The notes below the pieces were generated by a model. That model was not told where the DNA came from. It saw only the letters and a program-made list of their open reading frames with translations, and did no database searches. The position numbers were made by a program, and so were the translations under genes. Of a DNA stretch of 52,741 bases, positions 1 to 12,688 are shown piece after piece (position 1 is the stretch's first letter; each line of letters starts with the position of its first letter). This DNA comes from Chloromonas sp. AAM2 (lineage: Eukaryota; Chlorophyta; Chlorophyceae; Chlamydomonadales; Chlamydomonadaceae), in contig QAXH01004107.1 of the NCBI GenBank assembly GCA_004335635.1, positions 1,038 through 53,778 on the forward strand, written 5' to 3'.

Positions 1-2312
1 AACCCGCCGCAACCGCCCCCACCCCCTGCCACCCCTTTTTCCTTCATCCTCAGTTACGGTGCTCCCATGATGGTCAACCAGTGCGTGGATGTGCTCTTCC
101 TGCTGGAGTTCATGGTGAGCACAAGGTGCATGTGCATGGGACAAGCGCGTGCCAGATGTGTCCGACGCTACCACACAACTACCATACACCAGGAGCAAGC
201 CTGATCTGACAGGCACGAGCAGTTGGCAGCCAGCCATAGTTGAGTCTAGTTGTGGTCTCGTCATCTTGTGTGAGGGAGAAGCACTCACGGCCATGTGTGC
301 AGTTGGATTCAACAGAAACAGGTTTGTGGTTGACTTTGCCACAAGGTCACCCTCAATGTTTGAACTCGCATGACATGTCTGTTGTGCTTGCATGACGTGT
401 CTGTTATGTGAATGCACATGTGCAGTACAAGACGCTCTTCACCACCGTTTACCAACCTCTCAGGTAAGGGTGGATGAGGCAAGAAAGACTCACAGTGTGA
501 TCTGGGTTGCGCTGAACCTTTTCAGCCGAAGTAGCGTATCTAACCACCATACTTGACCAACCTTGTTGGCGTATTCTATGAACCTTGTTGTATTGAGGTC
601 CGTTTAACAGAGCAGCGTCCTCATCACAGCCATTACACACAATTAAACGCCCGTGCTGTGCATCGCAGGTGTAATCGTGTGGCCAGCACGCTCTTGAATG
701 CCTACATTGACTTCACAAACCCAATTTACGCAAACAATATGGTATTCGTGTGGAATCCGCAAAGCGTCGGTGCGCTTGTGTCGTACTGGTCTCTTCCGTG
801 CAACACTCAAATCGTGGTTACGAACGGTTTGAACGTGTCGAGCTTCACGGCGAACAACGTTGTGGAACTGCGATGCCCAGAAACTCCATCTGGAGCGCCG
901 ACACCCCCATCGCCCCCGCCTCCACGCACAAACTGCCCTAACTGTTTTGAGCTCCCCCCGCCACTGCCGCAACCAACATTGCGGCAATCTCCACCTCCAG
1001 CACGACCACCAACTCTGCGGCAATCACCTCCTCCCCACGCTTTGCGCTTCTCGCCTCCTCCGCTCGACGCACTGCGTGAGTCGCCGCCTCCATCGCCCGG
1101 CTCATTGCGGCAGTCTCCACCGCCTCCCAGTGTCTTACGGGAATCGCCTCCCTCACCTCCACCCGGCACACTGCGTGAGTCGCCCCCTCCGACAAATTTA
1201 CGGGAATCGCCACCTTCACCCCCACCCGGCACGCTGAGAGAATCGCCTTCACCATCGCCTCCCACCACACTGCGCACCTCGCCACCTCAACCACCACCTC
1301 GATCACGACTTTCGCCTTCGCCCTCACAACTGCGTGTGTCCCCTCCTCCAACCAGCCCCAGCAGCTTACGTACATCGCCACCGCTTCCCAACCCACCCGG
1401 CCTGATGGCACCCTTGGTCGAGAGCACAGTGCCTCCTGGAAACGGTGGTCTGTCCGTTACACTGGGGTTGGACACCCCTCGTCAGCCCGTGCTGGGCGAT
1501 CAAGACTGCCAGGCGCTGACTTCTGTGGCCAAGGCGACTCTGCGTAGCATCAACGTCACTGGTGAGTGCGACTCGCACGACAGCCAGTTCCCATTATACG
1601 TTGTGCCATGCAAGACGGCACAAATCTACACACAGGCCTGGGACAACAGCCTGTATGACCGCTCCCATGGGCATGCTAATTCCACTGCGACAAGGCCTTG
1701 TGAAATTTGGCGATGGTTAGTAATGATTATCTCCACAATGCGATTGCAGTGGACCAGTCTCCAGCGTGTATAGCCTATGTTCCCAATCCTGAGGATCCCA
1801 GCGCATCAGTGGCCATCGTGACAGTGGTGCTGGGCGAGCCTGCCGATGCAAACACGTTCTACCGCGCGCTGGCCACTCGCGCCGTGGCCGCCACACTGGG
1901 CCTTATGTTGGAGCTGCCATGCGAGGTGCGCAGTGTGGTACATGGTTCAAGATAACTGCAGCTTGTGTGCTGGTGAGCATGTTACTCCTTGGCAGTTAGT
2001 TGAATCTAGCTTGTCAGTGATTGCAATTCCGCACACACAAGTGCTGAGCACTTGAATCCTGGTATCAATCCTGGTTGAGAATAGAACGTAACAACAGAGT
2101 AACGCTGTGAACTGAGATGCACTGTTGCCTGTTGTGCCTGTTGTCAGGGTACGAGCATCACGTTCAGCCAGCTTGCAAGTGACTCCGGCGGGTCGGACCT
2201 GTCCGTCACGTGGGACAGGGAGCAGATCGGCGAGCAGCTCAGCTGCGCCGCGGCCCCTGACGCCCCTCCATACTCCGATGACTATCCGGATGAGAGCTCC
2301 ATCAGCCAGTGA
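1..2312 (+). CDS. Pherophorin-like hydroxyproline-rich glycoprotein, 5' partial
   Basis: Likely secreted extracellular-matrix protein of the volvocine pherophorin type. Exons 1-114, 426-463, 669-1561, 1750-1925 and 2148-2312 join in phase to give 461 residues and a TGA stop at 2310-2312; the start lies left of the window. The first codons are already proline-rich (NPPQPPPPPATP). A globular segment follows, ending around LPCNTQIVVTNGL. Next comes a rod of about 13 LRxSPP repeats (about 979-1404), then a second globular segment (SVTLGLDTPRQP, DCQAL, LELPC|EGTSITF). Both globular parts share the pattern 'LPC + beta-like strand', so I infer two related domains flanking a rod. The splice sites used are GTGAGC, GTAAGG, GTGAGT and GTGCGC with CAG acceptors. 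Proline rods flanked by cysteine-containing globular domains are known for pherophorins; assignment to that Pfam domain (DUF3707) is by layout, not by clear residue matches. It could be another hydroxyproline-rich wall protein. Confidence 0.72.
979..1404 (+). repeat. LRxSPP-coding tandem repeats (proline rod)
   Basis: About 13 imperfect units of 24-39 bases encode Leu-Arg-(Gln/Glu/Thr/Val/Phe)-Ser-Pro-Pro followed by variable proline-rich residues. The Leu-Arg pair gives the rod a regularly spaced basic residue, unlike a plain Ser-Pro-Pro-Pro rod. The block lies wholly within one exon. Confidence 0.85.
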
Positions 2313-4724
2313 TACTACAACCGAGGGTGATGTGCGTACAGGCCAAACACCAGCGTACCACTTCCTTGCCAGCCTTGTGAAGCGCACCCAGATGGCTTAC
2401 CAAGGCTCATGCGCAAGACTTGGTTGCTGCGGCGCTGGCTCCTGTGCCACACCCAGGCGCAGGCAGATGACACTGCACACTGTGCCTGCGAGGAATGGCA
2501 CCATGTGTGCGACGCCCGATTGTGACTGTGTTTGTTTGCAAGGCAATAAACTTCCATTGACGCAGCCACTTCTTCATAAACCTCAACACGCTGAACCCAC
2601 TTGCATGAACATGCATACTGAAGGTGCTTGCGTGTCGCCTGTGGTGCTGCGTGTGAGTGTCTTTGAAGTCTGGCAGGCTCTGTCGCCCGACCTGCTCTGT
2701 TTGTGACACGGTTTTGGGCTGTTTTGTAGGGCAATGCACTATTCTTACATTCATCTCATCTGGCAGCAGGGTAGCTGCAGGCGTATTCGCCTCATGTGAC
2801 CTGCGCCTGTCAGGGGCTGGCCTGTTTTCGGAAACTACATTGCACTTCTCGTAAAGCAGGCAATGTGCTTAATGATAACATGCACCTGTAATCTGTGGGG
2901 AGGCGCAAATGTTATGGACACCAGGCACAGGAACGCCTGCTGGCGCCTATTGCTGCCTTGGTGCGCGTGCACATCACACGAATCGACAACCTGTCAAGGT
3001 AATTGTTAAAATTGAGACCTTGCGCGGTCGAACAGATAATACATGCAACATGTGGGCCCATCCCCGCTCTGACCTTTAGGCCTGATGTTAAAGGCAACCC
3101 GAAATTGTCAACCACAATCTGGCAGGATGACTGCCAACATCTACAAAAGTGCGGCGTCCAAGAAGACTGGCCATGCCTGCAAATGCACTGCCAGTCTGGA
3201 AACAGCACTAGCAAGCAGGGAGGGCGGTTGCACAGGGCCTAGTCAGCGCACACCGTGATCGGCAACTCTGAAAGCCCTTGCATATGTGATGGTGGTGTGC
3301 ACAAAACAAGCAGCAAGAGCTGTCAACACCGCCTTTACACACAGAAACAGCGTCAAGGGCAGGAATCAGGAATTGTCCCAGAACTGGCAAACATCAGTTT
3401 GATACAAGTCATGAAACGAGGAGGTCGAAAGCTATGGGCAAGGTGCTGTTTGTTGAAAGGGGTTTCACCTTCAGGAAATGAGCTCACCAGAAAGCATCCA
3501 AGAACAGGTCACAAGCTCTGGTTAAGGCTCTACAGCAAAGCGCAATCACTTTCTGTTGGTTCAGAAGCCCTTCCCGCACACTTCCCGTACTTTGAGGTAG
3601 ATAGTAGCATTGAATTTACACTGCTCAGACACGGTTCAACCTTTTGGCCTGTGATGCCTTTGTCTGCGATGAAGAATGATGATATGGTTGACAATGGGCC
3701 CATGTGTGGCGTGCCCTGCCCAGGCGTGCAGCAGTATGCTCCTCACTTCTTTGGAGGTTCTCCCTTGCTCTTGAGCTGCTCGCCTAGAACTTGCTGTGCG
3801 CTCAATCGCGTTCGACCACTGGTAGGCCGGGGTACTCCTGTGGTGGTGGCTGGCTGACTGGCAGGCTGTGATGCCTGGCTGCCTGGTTGGGCTGGGTTGG
3901 CTGGCCGGTCCTTTCCTGTCTGGTTGCTGCTGCTGGCGGCGTTGATGCTGGGAAGGTCAGCCATTTGTGCAGCTGGGTCCATCTGGCAACAGAGCAGCAC
4001 AAACGTCACGTTAGACCTTAGTTCCACAAGCCACAACATGACAGCACGTTGCACAACAGTCGTGCTGGGCAATACATTGCTGCTCGGTATCAAGCCCAAT
4101 AGAATTGCCATAGTTGTGAATGCTTTGCACGCATGCTTGTATGACGTGTCATGACCCTACCATGGCACGCTGGATGCTCCTCCTGACCAGAGTCGCGCCA
4201 AAGGCAGTGCCCCCCACCATGGCGCCCACTGTGGCACATTGTGAAAGCAGGGCATCAAATCTGTTTGGCTGTGTCAAGATGTGCATTCTGCCTTTCGTGG
4301 GATGCAAAGCAGCCACTCACCCAGGGCACTGGCCTGGCCAGCTGTAATCCAGAAGGTTTCCGAGTCAACCGGCATCGTGGTACAGTAGTGATGGTCACAA
4401 TGTTCTGACTGGACATCTGACCGCAGCCAGCTCAGGTAGGGTCAAATAACCGACGGAGCGCTTTTTCGGAGCTTGGCTTGCTTGGCTTGCAACAACACGA
4501 CATCAAATAGCCCCTTAGTTGGTGGACCCGGTGAAAGCCGTGCGCGTGATGGCCAGCAGGGCTGTGCGTTTACGTCTGCAATCTTAGTTGACCGCCCAAC
4601 GCACACTATTGGCACAGTTTGGTATTGCGCTGACTGTTGATTGTGTTTAGCGAGGTTTTGGTGTCTGTGTAGTTGGAGCCCTAGCTACTCGTCTCAATCA
4701 ACTTTGTGCCTTCTCAACAACAAG
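2313..4724. other. Intergenic, no supported gene
   Basis: Between the wall-protein stop and the transporter start I see no exon chain with coherent splice sites. A TGTAA, the usual green-algal polyadenylation signal, occurs near 2889 and could end the upstream transcript. One transposon end lies at 3374-3394. A GCTGG-rich patch lies at about 3845-3905. Longer open frames here (for example 3255-3857) have no recognisable motif and run through the transposon end. Confidence 0.5.
3374..3394 (+). mobile_element. Solo terminal repeat of fold-back element family
   Basis: TGTCCCAGAACTGGCAAAC followed by AT matches the right end of the elements at 22152-22343 and 37602-37921. I found no matching left end nearby, so this looks like a solo or truncated end. 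Confidence 0.7.
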
Positions 4725-7700
4725 ATGAAGGAGGAGGTCAAGGACAGGTGCCCATCGCACGTCGTCGTTTGTTCATGCTCAATCGGCTCACCGGCTCAGC
4801 TTAGAGTCCCTCGCTGCCATGCATGTACACATTCATTCAATCTTGCGGATTGAGAACAGGTGAATTACGGCTGCGATTGTGTTGTATGCAGGTTTGGGAT
4901 CGTCTACTTTATCTTTGTACTCTTGGGGGCCACCACTCTCCTACCCTTCAATGTGTTCATGACGGAGAAGGAGTTCTATGATGTGCGGCTGCACTCTGAG
5001 CCCTACGATCCCTACATCGCTGGCAACTTTATGGGTCTGTTCGTGCTGTCCTTCAACACGTTGTGAGTTTGACTTCACAGCACGTTGCGCCCGCCAGCTG
5101 TAGATCCAGGACAGACACTGCATAGCAGCTCAGCAAGCCAGCTGAGCACTTCTTCAGTTCCTGTGCGGACAGCTCAGCCTTGTCAGCAGGTGATTGCAAC
5201 AGGATGGGCGTGTGTTGTCGTGCATGCAGAAATATTCTATCCCTTGCACTGCTCATCAAGTACCAGCGGCTGCTCAGCTTGCGCGTCCTGGTTCTGCAGC
5301 CCATGGTCATTGCATTCATCGTCCTTGCTTCCACAGCAGTGCTCGTAAGTGGCAGGGCAGGGCAGGGTGCAATCACAGCCGCAACTGCCAATGAACCAGT
5401 GCCGCTGCAGCTGCTGTAAAGCTACTGACCAGAACCAGGCAACTGCTCCAAGTGTTTTGCGTCTGACCAGTCATCAATGGGGCTTGAACCAGCGTGTACA
5501 GCCTAATGCACACCCGTCAGCCACATGACTCTGCTCTGGTGCTGAACATGCACATACCCCTGCCACATGGCCCCATGCTGGCATGGTCACAGGCCCTCCG
5601 TGTGGACCTGTCTGGTGAGCTCGTTGCCCGCTTCACCATCCCCTCCATCGGTCTCATGGGCCTGTGTGCAGCCCTGTTGGCGGGCGGCACTCTGCAGCTG
5701 GCGTCCATCTTCTCCCCCGTGCACATTCAGGTGGGCCCAGATTGCATGGCAGAATCGCCTGTTTCCTGGCCTTGAAACAGGTCGAGCTGCAATGTGGCCA
5801 GTGTCAGCATGCAGTTGCAAAACGCCCTCTGTTGGGCTGAAATGTTGGGCAAGCCAGTGTCAAGAGTGCGGGCAGGTGGGTGAGGCCGGGCTGACACCAG
5901 ATCCACATGCATGACCTGACTCCACATGCGCAGGCAGTTGTGTCTGGCATAGCCATTGGCGGTGTGGTGACCAGTTCTTTGTCCTTCTTTGCCCAGCTCA
6001 GCGGGGAGGCTGCTCCCGGCACACCCACACCCGAGGACGTGGCGCCCGCAGCGTTCAAGTGGGTCATGGCAGCACGTGCCAAAGGGCGTGCAGAGGGGGG
6101 GGTGAGCATGGCGCCAGGGACAGCCAGCCTGCCAGACACAGGAGAAACGATATGTTGTCACATATAAACCATGCAACCAGCAGTGCTTCTCATGGTAGCA
6201 CGAACTAACCATCAATCAGCCCCCAGGCATCAGAATGCTGCATTTGTTAGGTTGGCTCCTTCAGCTTGTTGACGTGTTTTCTCCGCCTTTGTGAAGCACT
6301 GCCTTCCCGCACCTTGGACACGGAACAGCGGCATCACTGGATTGCATGTTGATGTGCTGCTGTACGGCGATCTCTGCTTTATGGCCAAGTCTCTGCTTTG
6401 TGGCAAGCAGCAAGAGTATACCTGATGTCTGCCACAACAGTGTTGACATTGTAGCCATCAGCACTGACTGGCCGATGGACCGCACCCCTACCTGCTCACA
6501 GTTGTCTTGTGTGTTTCTTGCAGGTACTTCACCGCCAGTGCAGCGGTGTGCGCCGCGTCTATCCTTGGGTACAGCGTCCTGCCCTTCCTGCCGTACGGGA
6601 GGTACAAGCTGCTGCTGGCCGGGATCATAGACGACCCCAAGGTGGGCAGGCGCTCACTCTCACATGCTTTTCTCCGTGCATTTGAGTTCCACGGAGCCTC
6701 GTGCATGTGGCGCAGAAAGGTTCTTGTCTTTCACATGCAGTGTGTGCTGTTCCAACTGGGCAGGGTCAGTGGTATTGATACGGCTTGTTTTGATCACTGT
6801 TGCATGCTGAATCACACATAGCCAATGCTGCAGGGCAGATGCTGTGCAGTGTTGCTTGTTCGCGTGCACAGGAGCGCAAGATGCTGACGACTGACGAGGA
6901 CTACGAGGAACCCCTGCTGACAGTGGTGGAGGTAAGGGTGGGTGGGCCAGTGGGATCTGGGCATGTAGATGGTTGCTCCTTTGCAGGGGCTTATGCAAGC
7001 ACAAGCGTCAGCGATTGCATTTGTACCTGCTCGGCGCCAGTCAAGAAGCAGACACAAGATAGGCCCGTCAAGGCGCAAGTTGAAGACAGCGCATGCAATG
7101 TGTGGAATCTGGGTGCTGCCGTTTGTGAAGAAATGGCGTCGTTGGTGCCTTCCCTGCGATTGCTTGAGCCTTGGTCCCCGCCTGGCATGAGACATGGCTG
7201 TGCCCATGCATGTATCCGGTTGCATGCACAGGGTGCGGGCGCGGGCACCAGCAGTGGCAGCCGCACGGAGAGTGTCACGCGAGCAGCCATCATCAGCGTG
7301 GAAACCGACTACACGCAGGTGGGCCAAGCAGCAGGCCATGTGTCCCTCTGCTAGCGTCAATCCTCTGGGAGTTTGCTTGCCAACAATCAGTCATTTGTCA
7401 ATTTCATATTGCTACCGCGTTCGTGTGTCATTTGCCATTCCCCCTGTTGTTAGGTTTGCGTTTGCCAACGACCCAGAACATAGCGTAGGTAAGGCCAGCC
7501 TTCGCTTGCCACAAGCATGCAATCTGTGAAAACATGCTTGCAGGCCAGCCGTTCCTGGCAGCACCATCATGCCTTCAACATCTACTGCATAACACTCTTC
7601 TTCACCATGTAAGTGCACGTGTCACAGACTTGATTGGTGGTTTTACATCGCATTCGAACCGTCCTCAGCAAACTAGAGCTGTGGCGGCCTTCAGGCGGTC

Positions 7701-9521
7701 TTAATATTGAAGCTCTGCGCCATGGAAGGGGCGTGAGCCGGGTCACACGCTCTAACCGCATGTGTGACTGCTGTAACAGGCAGTGTCGCAAGGATAAACT
7801 TCTTATTCTGGAATGCCCTGGGAAATTTCTAAGGTTGGAGTGGATGCCTGGTTTTGGCAAGTTATGAATCGCTTGACCACTCATGTGTGGCATAGGCTGG
7901 CTGACTTTCTCATACTGGTGATGGCTTTATGCAAGAGCTTGTTACAGGGGAGCTGTCTGTTTGCTCTGTGCTTTCGTGTCTTGATTGCTTCATCTTACAG
8001 CGTAAAAAAGCGCTCCCAATGTAAAACGACACACACGTGCGGACAGCAGGTCACAGTGGCCGTTGGACTGCACAGGCCACTCCACAAGTCGTGGTGTGCA
8101 CTCATGGCAAGACTGTAGTAACAGTTCACCAAGAGCACCCGTGTGACAACCCAAAACCACCCTGACTCCTGCCGCTGCCGCTGTGCATGTGCCATACACC
8201 TGCTGCAAACGCGCAGTGTGCAAGACGTGTAATGATGATATCGGTGGTATGTGCCCGCAGGGGCGCCTCCATCACTTTCCACCCAGGCATCAGCAGCTTT
8301 GTGTGCAGCGTGCACAACCCCGCGCGCGTGTCGCCCTGCGCCGCCAGGACCGAATACGGCAGGCTGGCGGGAGACCTATTCGTGCCGCTGCTGTACGGTG
8401 GGTGACCAGCCGGGCAAGGCAGAAGCTAGCAGACAGGCATTGTGTATCACATCTCAGGATACTCGCACACAACGCGTTGCGTCAAAGGCTGAGTGCAGTG
8501 CCTGTAACCTCTCAACATTCCACAGAGCCAACAGCCCACAGCCCCATATCTAGAGTCTACTGCATGCAGCCTCCTTTGTTTGTGTCACTAACCAAGCTGC
8601 AGACATGTGCAGCAGGCTTGTGCCGCCTACCTGCTGACCTGCCTCACCACTCCTCACCTCTGCCTGTGTGCGTGCAGTGCTGTTCTCTGTGGGTGACTGG
8701 CTGGGGCGCACGCTGTCCGTGTACGGGCCCTGGGGAGGCGGCGCGCCCAAGCCCCTGTCCATTCTCACGTACTCACTCATCAGGCAAGACGGGGGTTTCT
8801 GAACACTGCATGTGACTGGCTTTGCTTACGAGCGTGATGCAGGCGCTGGACAGAGGCTGCAGTCTTCAAGCACCCTACCACCCTTGTGAGAGTCTACTGT
8901 GCCTACAATGGCACTCGGTGCATGCATGCCCAACGCCTTTGTGAGAGTGCCTGCTTGCAGGTGTGGCCTGGCGTCGGGCATCCTCTTCTGCAAAGTTGCC
9001 AGTCCGCAGCCCTGGCTGCTGCCCACCCTCCTGGATAACGACGCAGCGCCCCTCGGCATCATTCTGCTGCTGGGGCTTTCGCAGGTGAGGGCATCTTTCA
9101 CGTTTAGTGTGTACACCATTACATGAAAAACGGAGCACAGAGCACAGAGGCAGGATTGGTGTTTGGATCAGATGACTGGTGGCTATCAGACGTTCCTCGA
9201 ACGCCAGGTCTGTGACAGGCTTGTGAAGCGTGTAAGCGCTTGTCGCAGCTGAGTCAGCACGTCAAGACGTGTGGGTACACAGGCATAAATCTTTCTGGCC
9301 CATCGGCTCGCTTGGCTGCAAGATTTTACCTGAAAATTTTCATGACCTTGCCATGCTCTCAGGGCCACCTCATCTCCACCATCTGCATGCACGCGCCCGG
9401 GACGCTCCTGCCCACGCAGCAGTCCCTGTTCGGCCCCGTCACCTCCTTCGCCATCTCGCTAGGCGCGTTCATAGGCTCGTTCGTCAACATCGCACTGGCA
9501 TCCAATTTCCAACAGCACTAG
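4725..9521 (+). CDS. Equilibrative nucleoside transporter (ENT, SLC29 family)
   Basis: Multi-pass membrane carrier for nucleosides or nucleobases. Exons: 4725-4747, 4892-5062, 5230-5344, 5593-5730, 5934-6058, 6524-6641, 6872-6931, 7232-7318, 7544-7608, 8261-8397, 8678-8783, 8961-9084, 9363-9521. They sum to 1428 nt (475 residues), within the family's usual length, and stay in phase throughout. Family hallmarks: first membrane segment LLGATTLLPFNVFMT; AAFKYFTASAAV before a later helix; a polar central loop rich in Glu/Asp/Ser (residues about 231-280, exons 7-8); and GDWLGR at residues 352-357, matching the conserved D-x-x-GR of ENT helix 8. The start ATG at 4725 gives MKEEVKDR before the first helix. 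The exon 5 donor at 6059 (GTGGGT) was preferred over GTGAGC at 6102 because only it keeps phase and gives AFKYF. The intron after 8783 begins GCAAGA, so it is a GC-AG intron. Substrate and membrane (plasma or internal) cannot be told. Confidence 0.93.
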
Positions 9522-12050
9522 CCTGCCGTGAATAGGTCCGAATCTGTGTGATTCGCCAGGCCACCCATTGTCAGTATAACAGTACATGTCACGTGTCATA
9601 TGGCGCATACAATGGTCGGATGGGCATTCAACGGCTTGACCCCCTTGTGGCCTGAATCAACAGGCAGGAGAGTAGGCTGGATGGAACAGGCACTTGGTAC
9701 AGATATACTGACCAGGTGTGAATCATTGGGTACGGGGTTTTGACATGATGATACCGTGGCTCTGTGCAGCTCTGGCTGATGCAAGAGCTCGGATACATGT
9801 CAGAGCTTCCAGACGTGTAGGTGAACAAGGGCGCTGTTTTGCAGGACACAGGCCAACGCTTTGCCGGGCAGGTTCACAGGTGCAGACTGTTGTGCTGGAG
9901 GGCTTAGGCGCCCGACCGGCCCGGTAAGGCCGCCACAGGTGCTGTTACCAAGTGATGCGTGCTTGGTCACAGCAGCAGTTTTAGTTGTTCGCCATCCAAG
10001 GCAAACGCTCAAACGTGCAGCACAGTGTACAACACCATTAAGCAGGTTAACTCGGTGGTGGCAGGGTTGCCCACGATCACAGGCGCTCAGCGCATGTGGC
10101 GCCACAGCTACACAGCAGGATTGAACAAGAATCATGTGATGGGCTTGCGACCAGCTTTTGAAGCAAGCACTTGGTCTCATCAGCTGCTGTTCATGATCAG
10201 GATACTCACTTGTCCTTACGAACAAGCAAGGACAGCAAGTAGACACACTGCTCGTCCTCAATATTATTTTTATTTCTTGCTTTGCCTCCATTTTCTTTCC
10301 ATCCTGTTCTCTTTCCGCTACGGTCTCTTGATTGTTTGCTTTGTGCAATTAGCATCTGACCCGCACAGGTGGGCTTGTGGGTTAGTACAGGACAAGCACG
10401 TGTTCAGGCTCTCCCTCCCAGAATGTTAGCAGCATGTCCATGGCATGTGTGGATGCGTGCTACACTCGGACGAATGTGACGGACCGTTGTGTTCTACTTC
10501 TTGGCTCGTGCATAGCATGGGGAAAAGCGTGAAAACCAAGAAAAGTTCCTGCAAACCAACATAGTTTAGTCGCATCTGCCAGGGTTTGGGAGGTGATCGA
10601 CTGCTGCGATGATATGGCATGACCAAACCATAGATCTGATGGCGGCCGCCCCAGGGCAACATGGCTAGGACGTGCGCAGGTCGCACCCTTTGTTGGGTAG
10701 AGCGAGCATGCACTGACTGGGCATGCTGATGCCCTACAGTGCACCTGCTCGCCACACCTCAAACCGAGGGCAACGAGTATGTTCTTCCCTCTTGATCGTT
10801 TTCAAAATTGATGCTTTTTCATAGCTAAATAGTTATCACGTGACTGACGCGCACAAGCTCGTGCTGCACGTCCTGGCCTCCAGAACACTTTATCTTGTGT
10901 GGGTTTGCCTATGTTTTGTGTGCTTGGGCTGAGTTCTAGTAGCAGTACAGAATCAGTGCTCACTGCTGGTGTACCTATCCTGGGGCTTGTCCCTGTCGAG
11001 CTCTCCACATCAAGTCTTTCATGGGTCTGACGCTGTGGCTGGCACGAGGTGCAGCTACACGGACCTCACCGTTGTGGTCAGCCAAAAGATGGCTGGTCCA
11101 CAGAAATCTGTCCATGTGCCCTTTGAGATGTGTTTGCGAATGAGTGTTGGCTAGAGTTACCCCACAAACACCTTGCGACTCCTCATCAGAGCACAAAGCA
11201 TGTGGGTATAGGCCGAGTCTTTGGCAGGAGTCGATCGGGTTAAAACAATACTTGTAGACTAGGCGGCATGGGTTTGTTTCTTATTGAGTTGACCGGATGA
11301 CGGTCACCACGCATACAGTTTTCAGAGTTTGTGAGGGCCCATAACCTAATTCGACCATGACAAGCAAATCCTGCACTGGCTGCTAATCCATGCAGTAGGC
11401 TGTCTCCGGGTTTTGTATTACAAGGAGGGAGTGCAGCACGTCCAACGCAAACAACATGCGCAAATTACTCGAGTGGACTGCATGTGATTTTCAGCGAGCT
11501 GTACAGATCAGGGAATGGAGTGTGTGGACGAAGGAGCATGTACACAGAGAAGAGACCATCCATTACATTATGGTGATCGTCTTCACCAAAAAAAAGACCT
11601 TCACCACAATGTGCTGGCATACCTGATCAAAGTCAGCCTGCAAATCCCGTTGCCATGCAACTGGGACGTCATAAATCTGGCTGGGTCCTGCTGTTCAGCC
11701 AGGCCTGGTACAAGCAGCACATCGCCTCATAGCCAGGGCAAGTAGAACCAAAACCAGGCCAGAAGCTAAAAATGGATGCTGTACACGAATCAACAAAACC
11801 ACCAAATCCGTTGCCTGAACGCCGTCAGGACTGGTCAACGTGTTGCAAGCATGGGAGAATGCCATGCGGTCATGGTGGCAGCATGGGGACGAAATAAACA
11901 TAGTTGTACAAGGCCCTGCCGGGCTGGAAATGGCTGTGCGATACTGACTAGCCAAGATAAGTTTGAGCGTGCATGCGACGACTGCCGCCAAAGGCCCCAG
12001 CACATCTGACTGGCCTGCAAGCACGTTATGTGCTGTGACCTGGATGCAAA
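9522..12050. other. Intergenic, no supported gene
   Basis: This is the convergent 3' region of the transporter (+) and histone H4 (-) genes. Short open frames occur on both strands, but none shows a conserved motif or splice-joined partners. A small inverted repeat, AGCAC-GTTAT-GTGCT, lies at about 12014-12028, roughly 25 bases past the H4 stop; it does not match the metazoan histone stem-loop. Confidence 0.5.
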
Positions 12051-12583
12051 TCACCCGCCAAAGCCGTAGAGCGTGCGTCCCTGCCGCTTGAGAGCATACA
12101 CAACGTCCAGCGCGGTGACTGTCTTACGGCGCGCATGCTCGGTGTAGGTCACGGCATCTCGGATGACGTTCTCGAGGAACACCTTCAGCACGCCACGAGT
12201 CTCCTGCAAGCGATGCAGCAAACATAAATTGGTAGTGTTCTTCACCGGGCTGGAGCGATGCGGAGTTGGGTGCATGCAAGCCTGTGCTGGATGTACTAAG
12301 GTCATAATGCTTACCTCGTAGATAAGCCCGCTGATACGCTTCACACCACCACGGCGCGCCAAGCGACGGATTGCAGGCTTGGTGATACCCTGTAGTCATA
12401 TTCATGATTGGCCAAAGGCTCTGTTAGTTCTCGCCACCGCGTCTTCCTGTTGACAAGATGCAGCGACCCAATTCCTAATTGATTGCAGAGGCTCCTGACC
12501 TGAATGTTGTCGCGCAAAACTTTGCGATGGCGCTTGGCACCACCCTTGCCAAGGCCTTTGCCTCCCTTGCCGCGTCCACTCAT
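12051..12583 (-). CDS. Histone H4, two introns
   Basis: Core nucleosome histone. Exon 1 (12583-12500) encodes 28 residues ([15 protein letters not shown]...DNIQ), exon 2 (12389-12315) 25 residues ([10 protein letters not shown]...GLIYE) and exon 3 (12203-12051) 50 residues ([13 protein letters not shown]...TLYGFGG). Together they give 103 codons, the exact H4 length, with the acetylatable tail lysines and the [18 protein letters not shown] core intact. Both introns are phase 0 and use GT...CAG ends (donors GTCAGG and GTAAGC). The motif TALDVV carries Leu where most H4s have Met. There is no divergent H3 neighbour within the next 3.5 kb, so this is a lone gene rather than part of a histone cluster. 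Introns suggest a polyadenylated, perhaps replication-independent transcript; that part is inference. Confidence 0.98.
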
Positions 12584-12678
12584 GGTTAGGGTTTCCTGTC
12601 AGAAGCCGAGCTTCCGCCTGCTATTTGTGTCAGGTCCCTTGCCTGAATGTCTTTGAGTGTCAGATCACCGAGGATCGC

Positions 12679-12688
12679 TTTGTATATG
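12679..12688 (-). promoter_or_regulatory. TATA-like element of the H4 gene
   Basis: Read on the minus strand, CATATACAAA lies about 100 bases upstream of the H4 ATG, a plausible TATA-box distance if the 5' UTR is about 70 bases. It is preceded by GCGC-rich sequence. No experimental start site is visible. Confidence 0.35.

Noticed and set aside
3255..3857. 200-codon open frame on the plus strand
   Set aside because: It runs through a transposon end, shows no family motif and has no splice-joined partner.
6059..6101. Extension of transporter exon 5 to the GTGAGC donor at 6102
   Set aside because: It breaks phase with the next exon; the GTGGGT donor at 6059 gives the expected AFKYF junction.
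12014..12028. Small stem-loop after the H4 stop as a histone 3' processing signal
   Set aside because: A 5-bp stem with a 5-base loop does not match the 6-bp stem, 4-base loop consensus, and such stems are common by chance.
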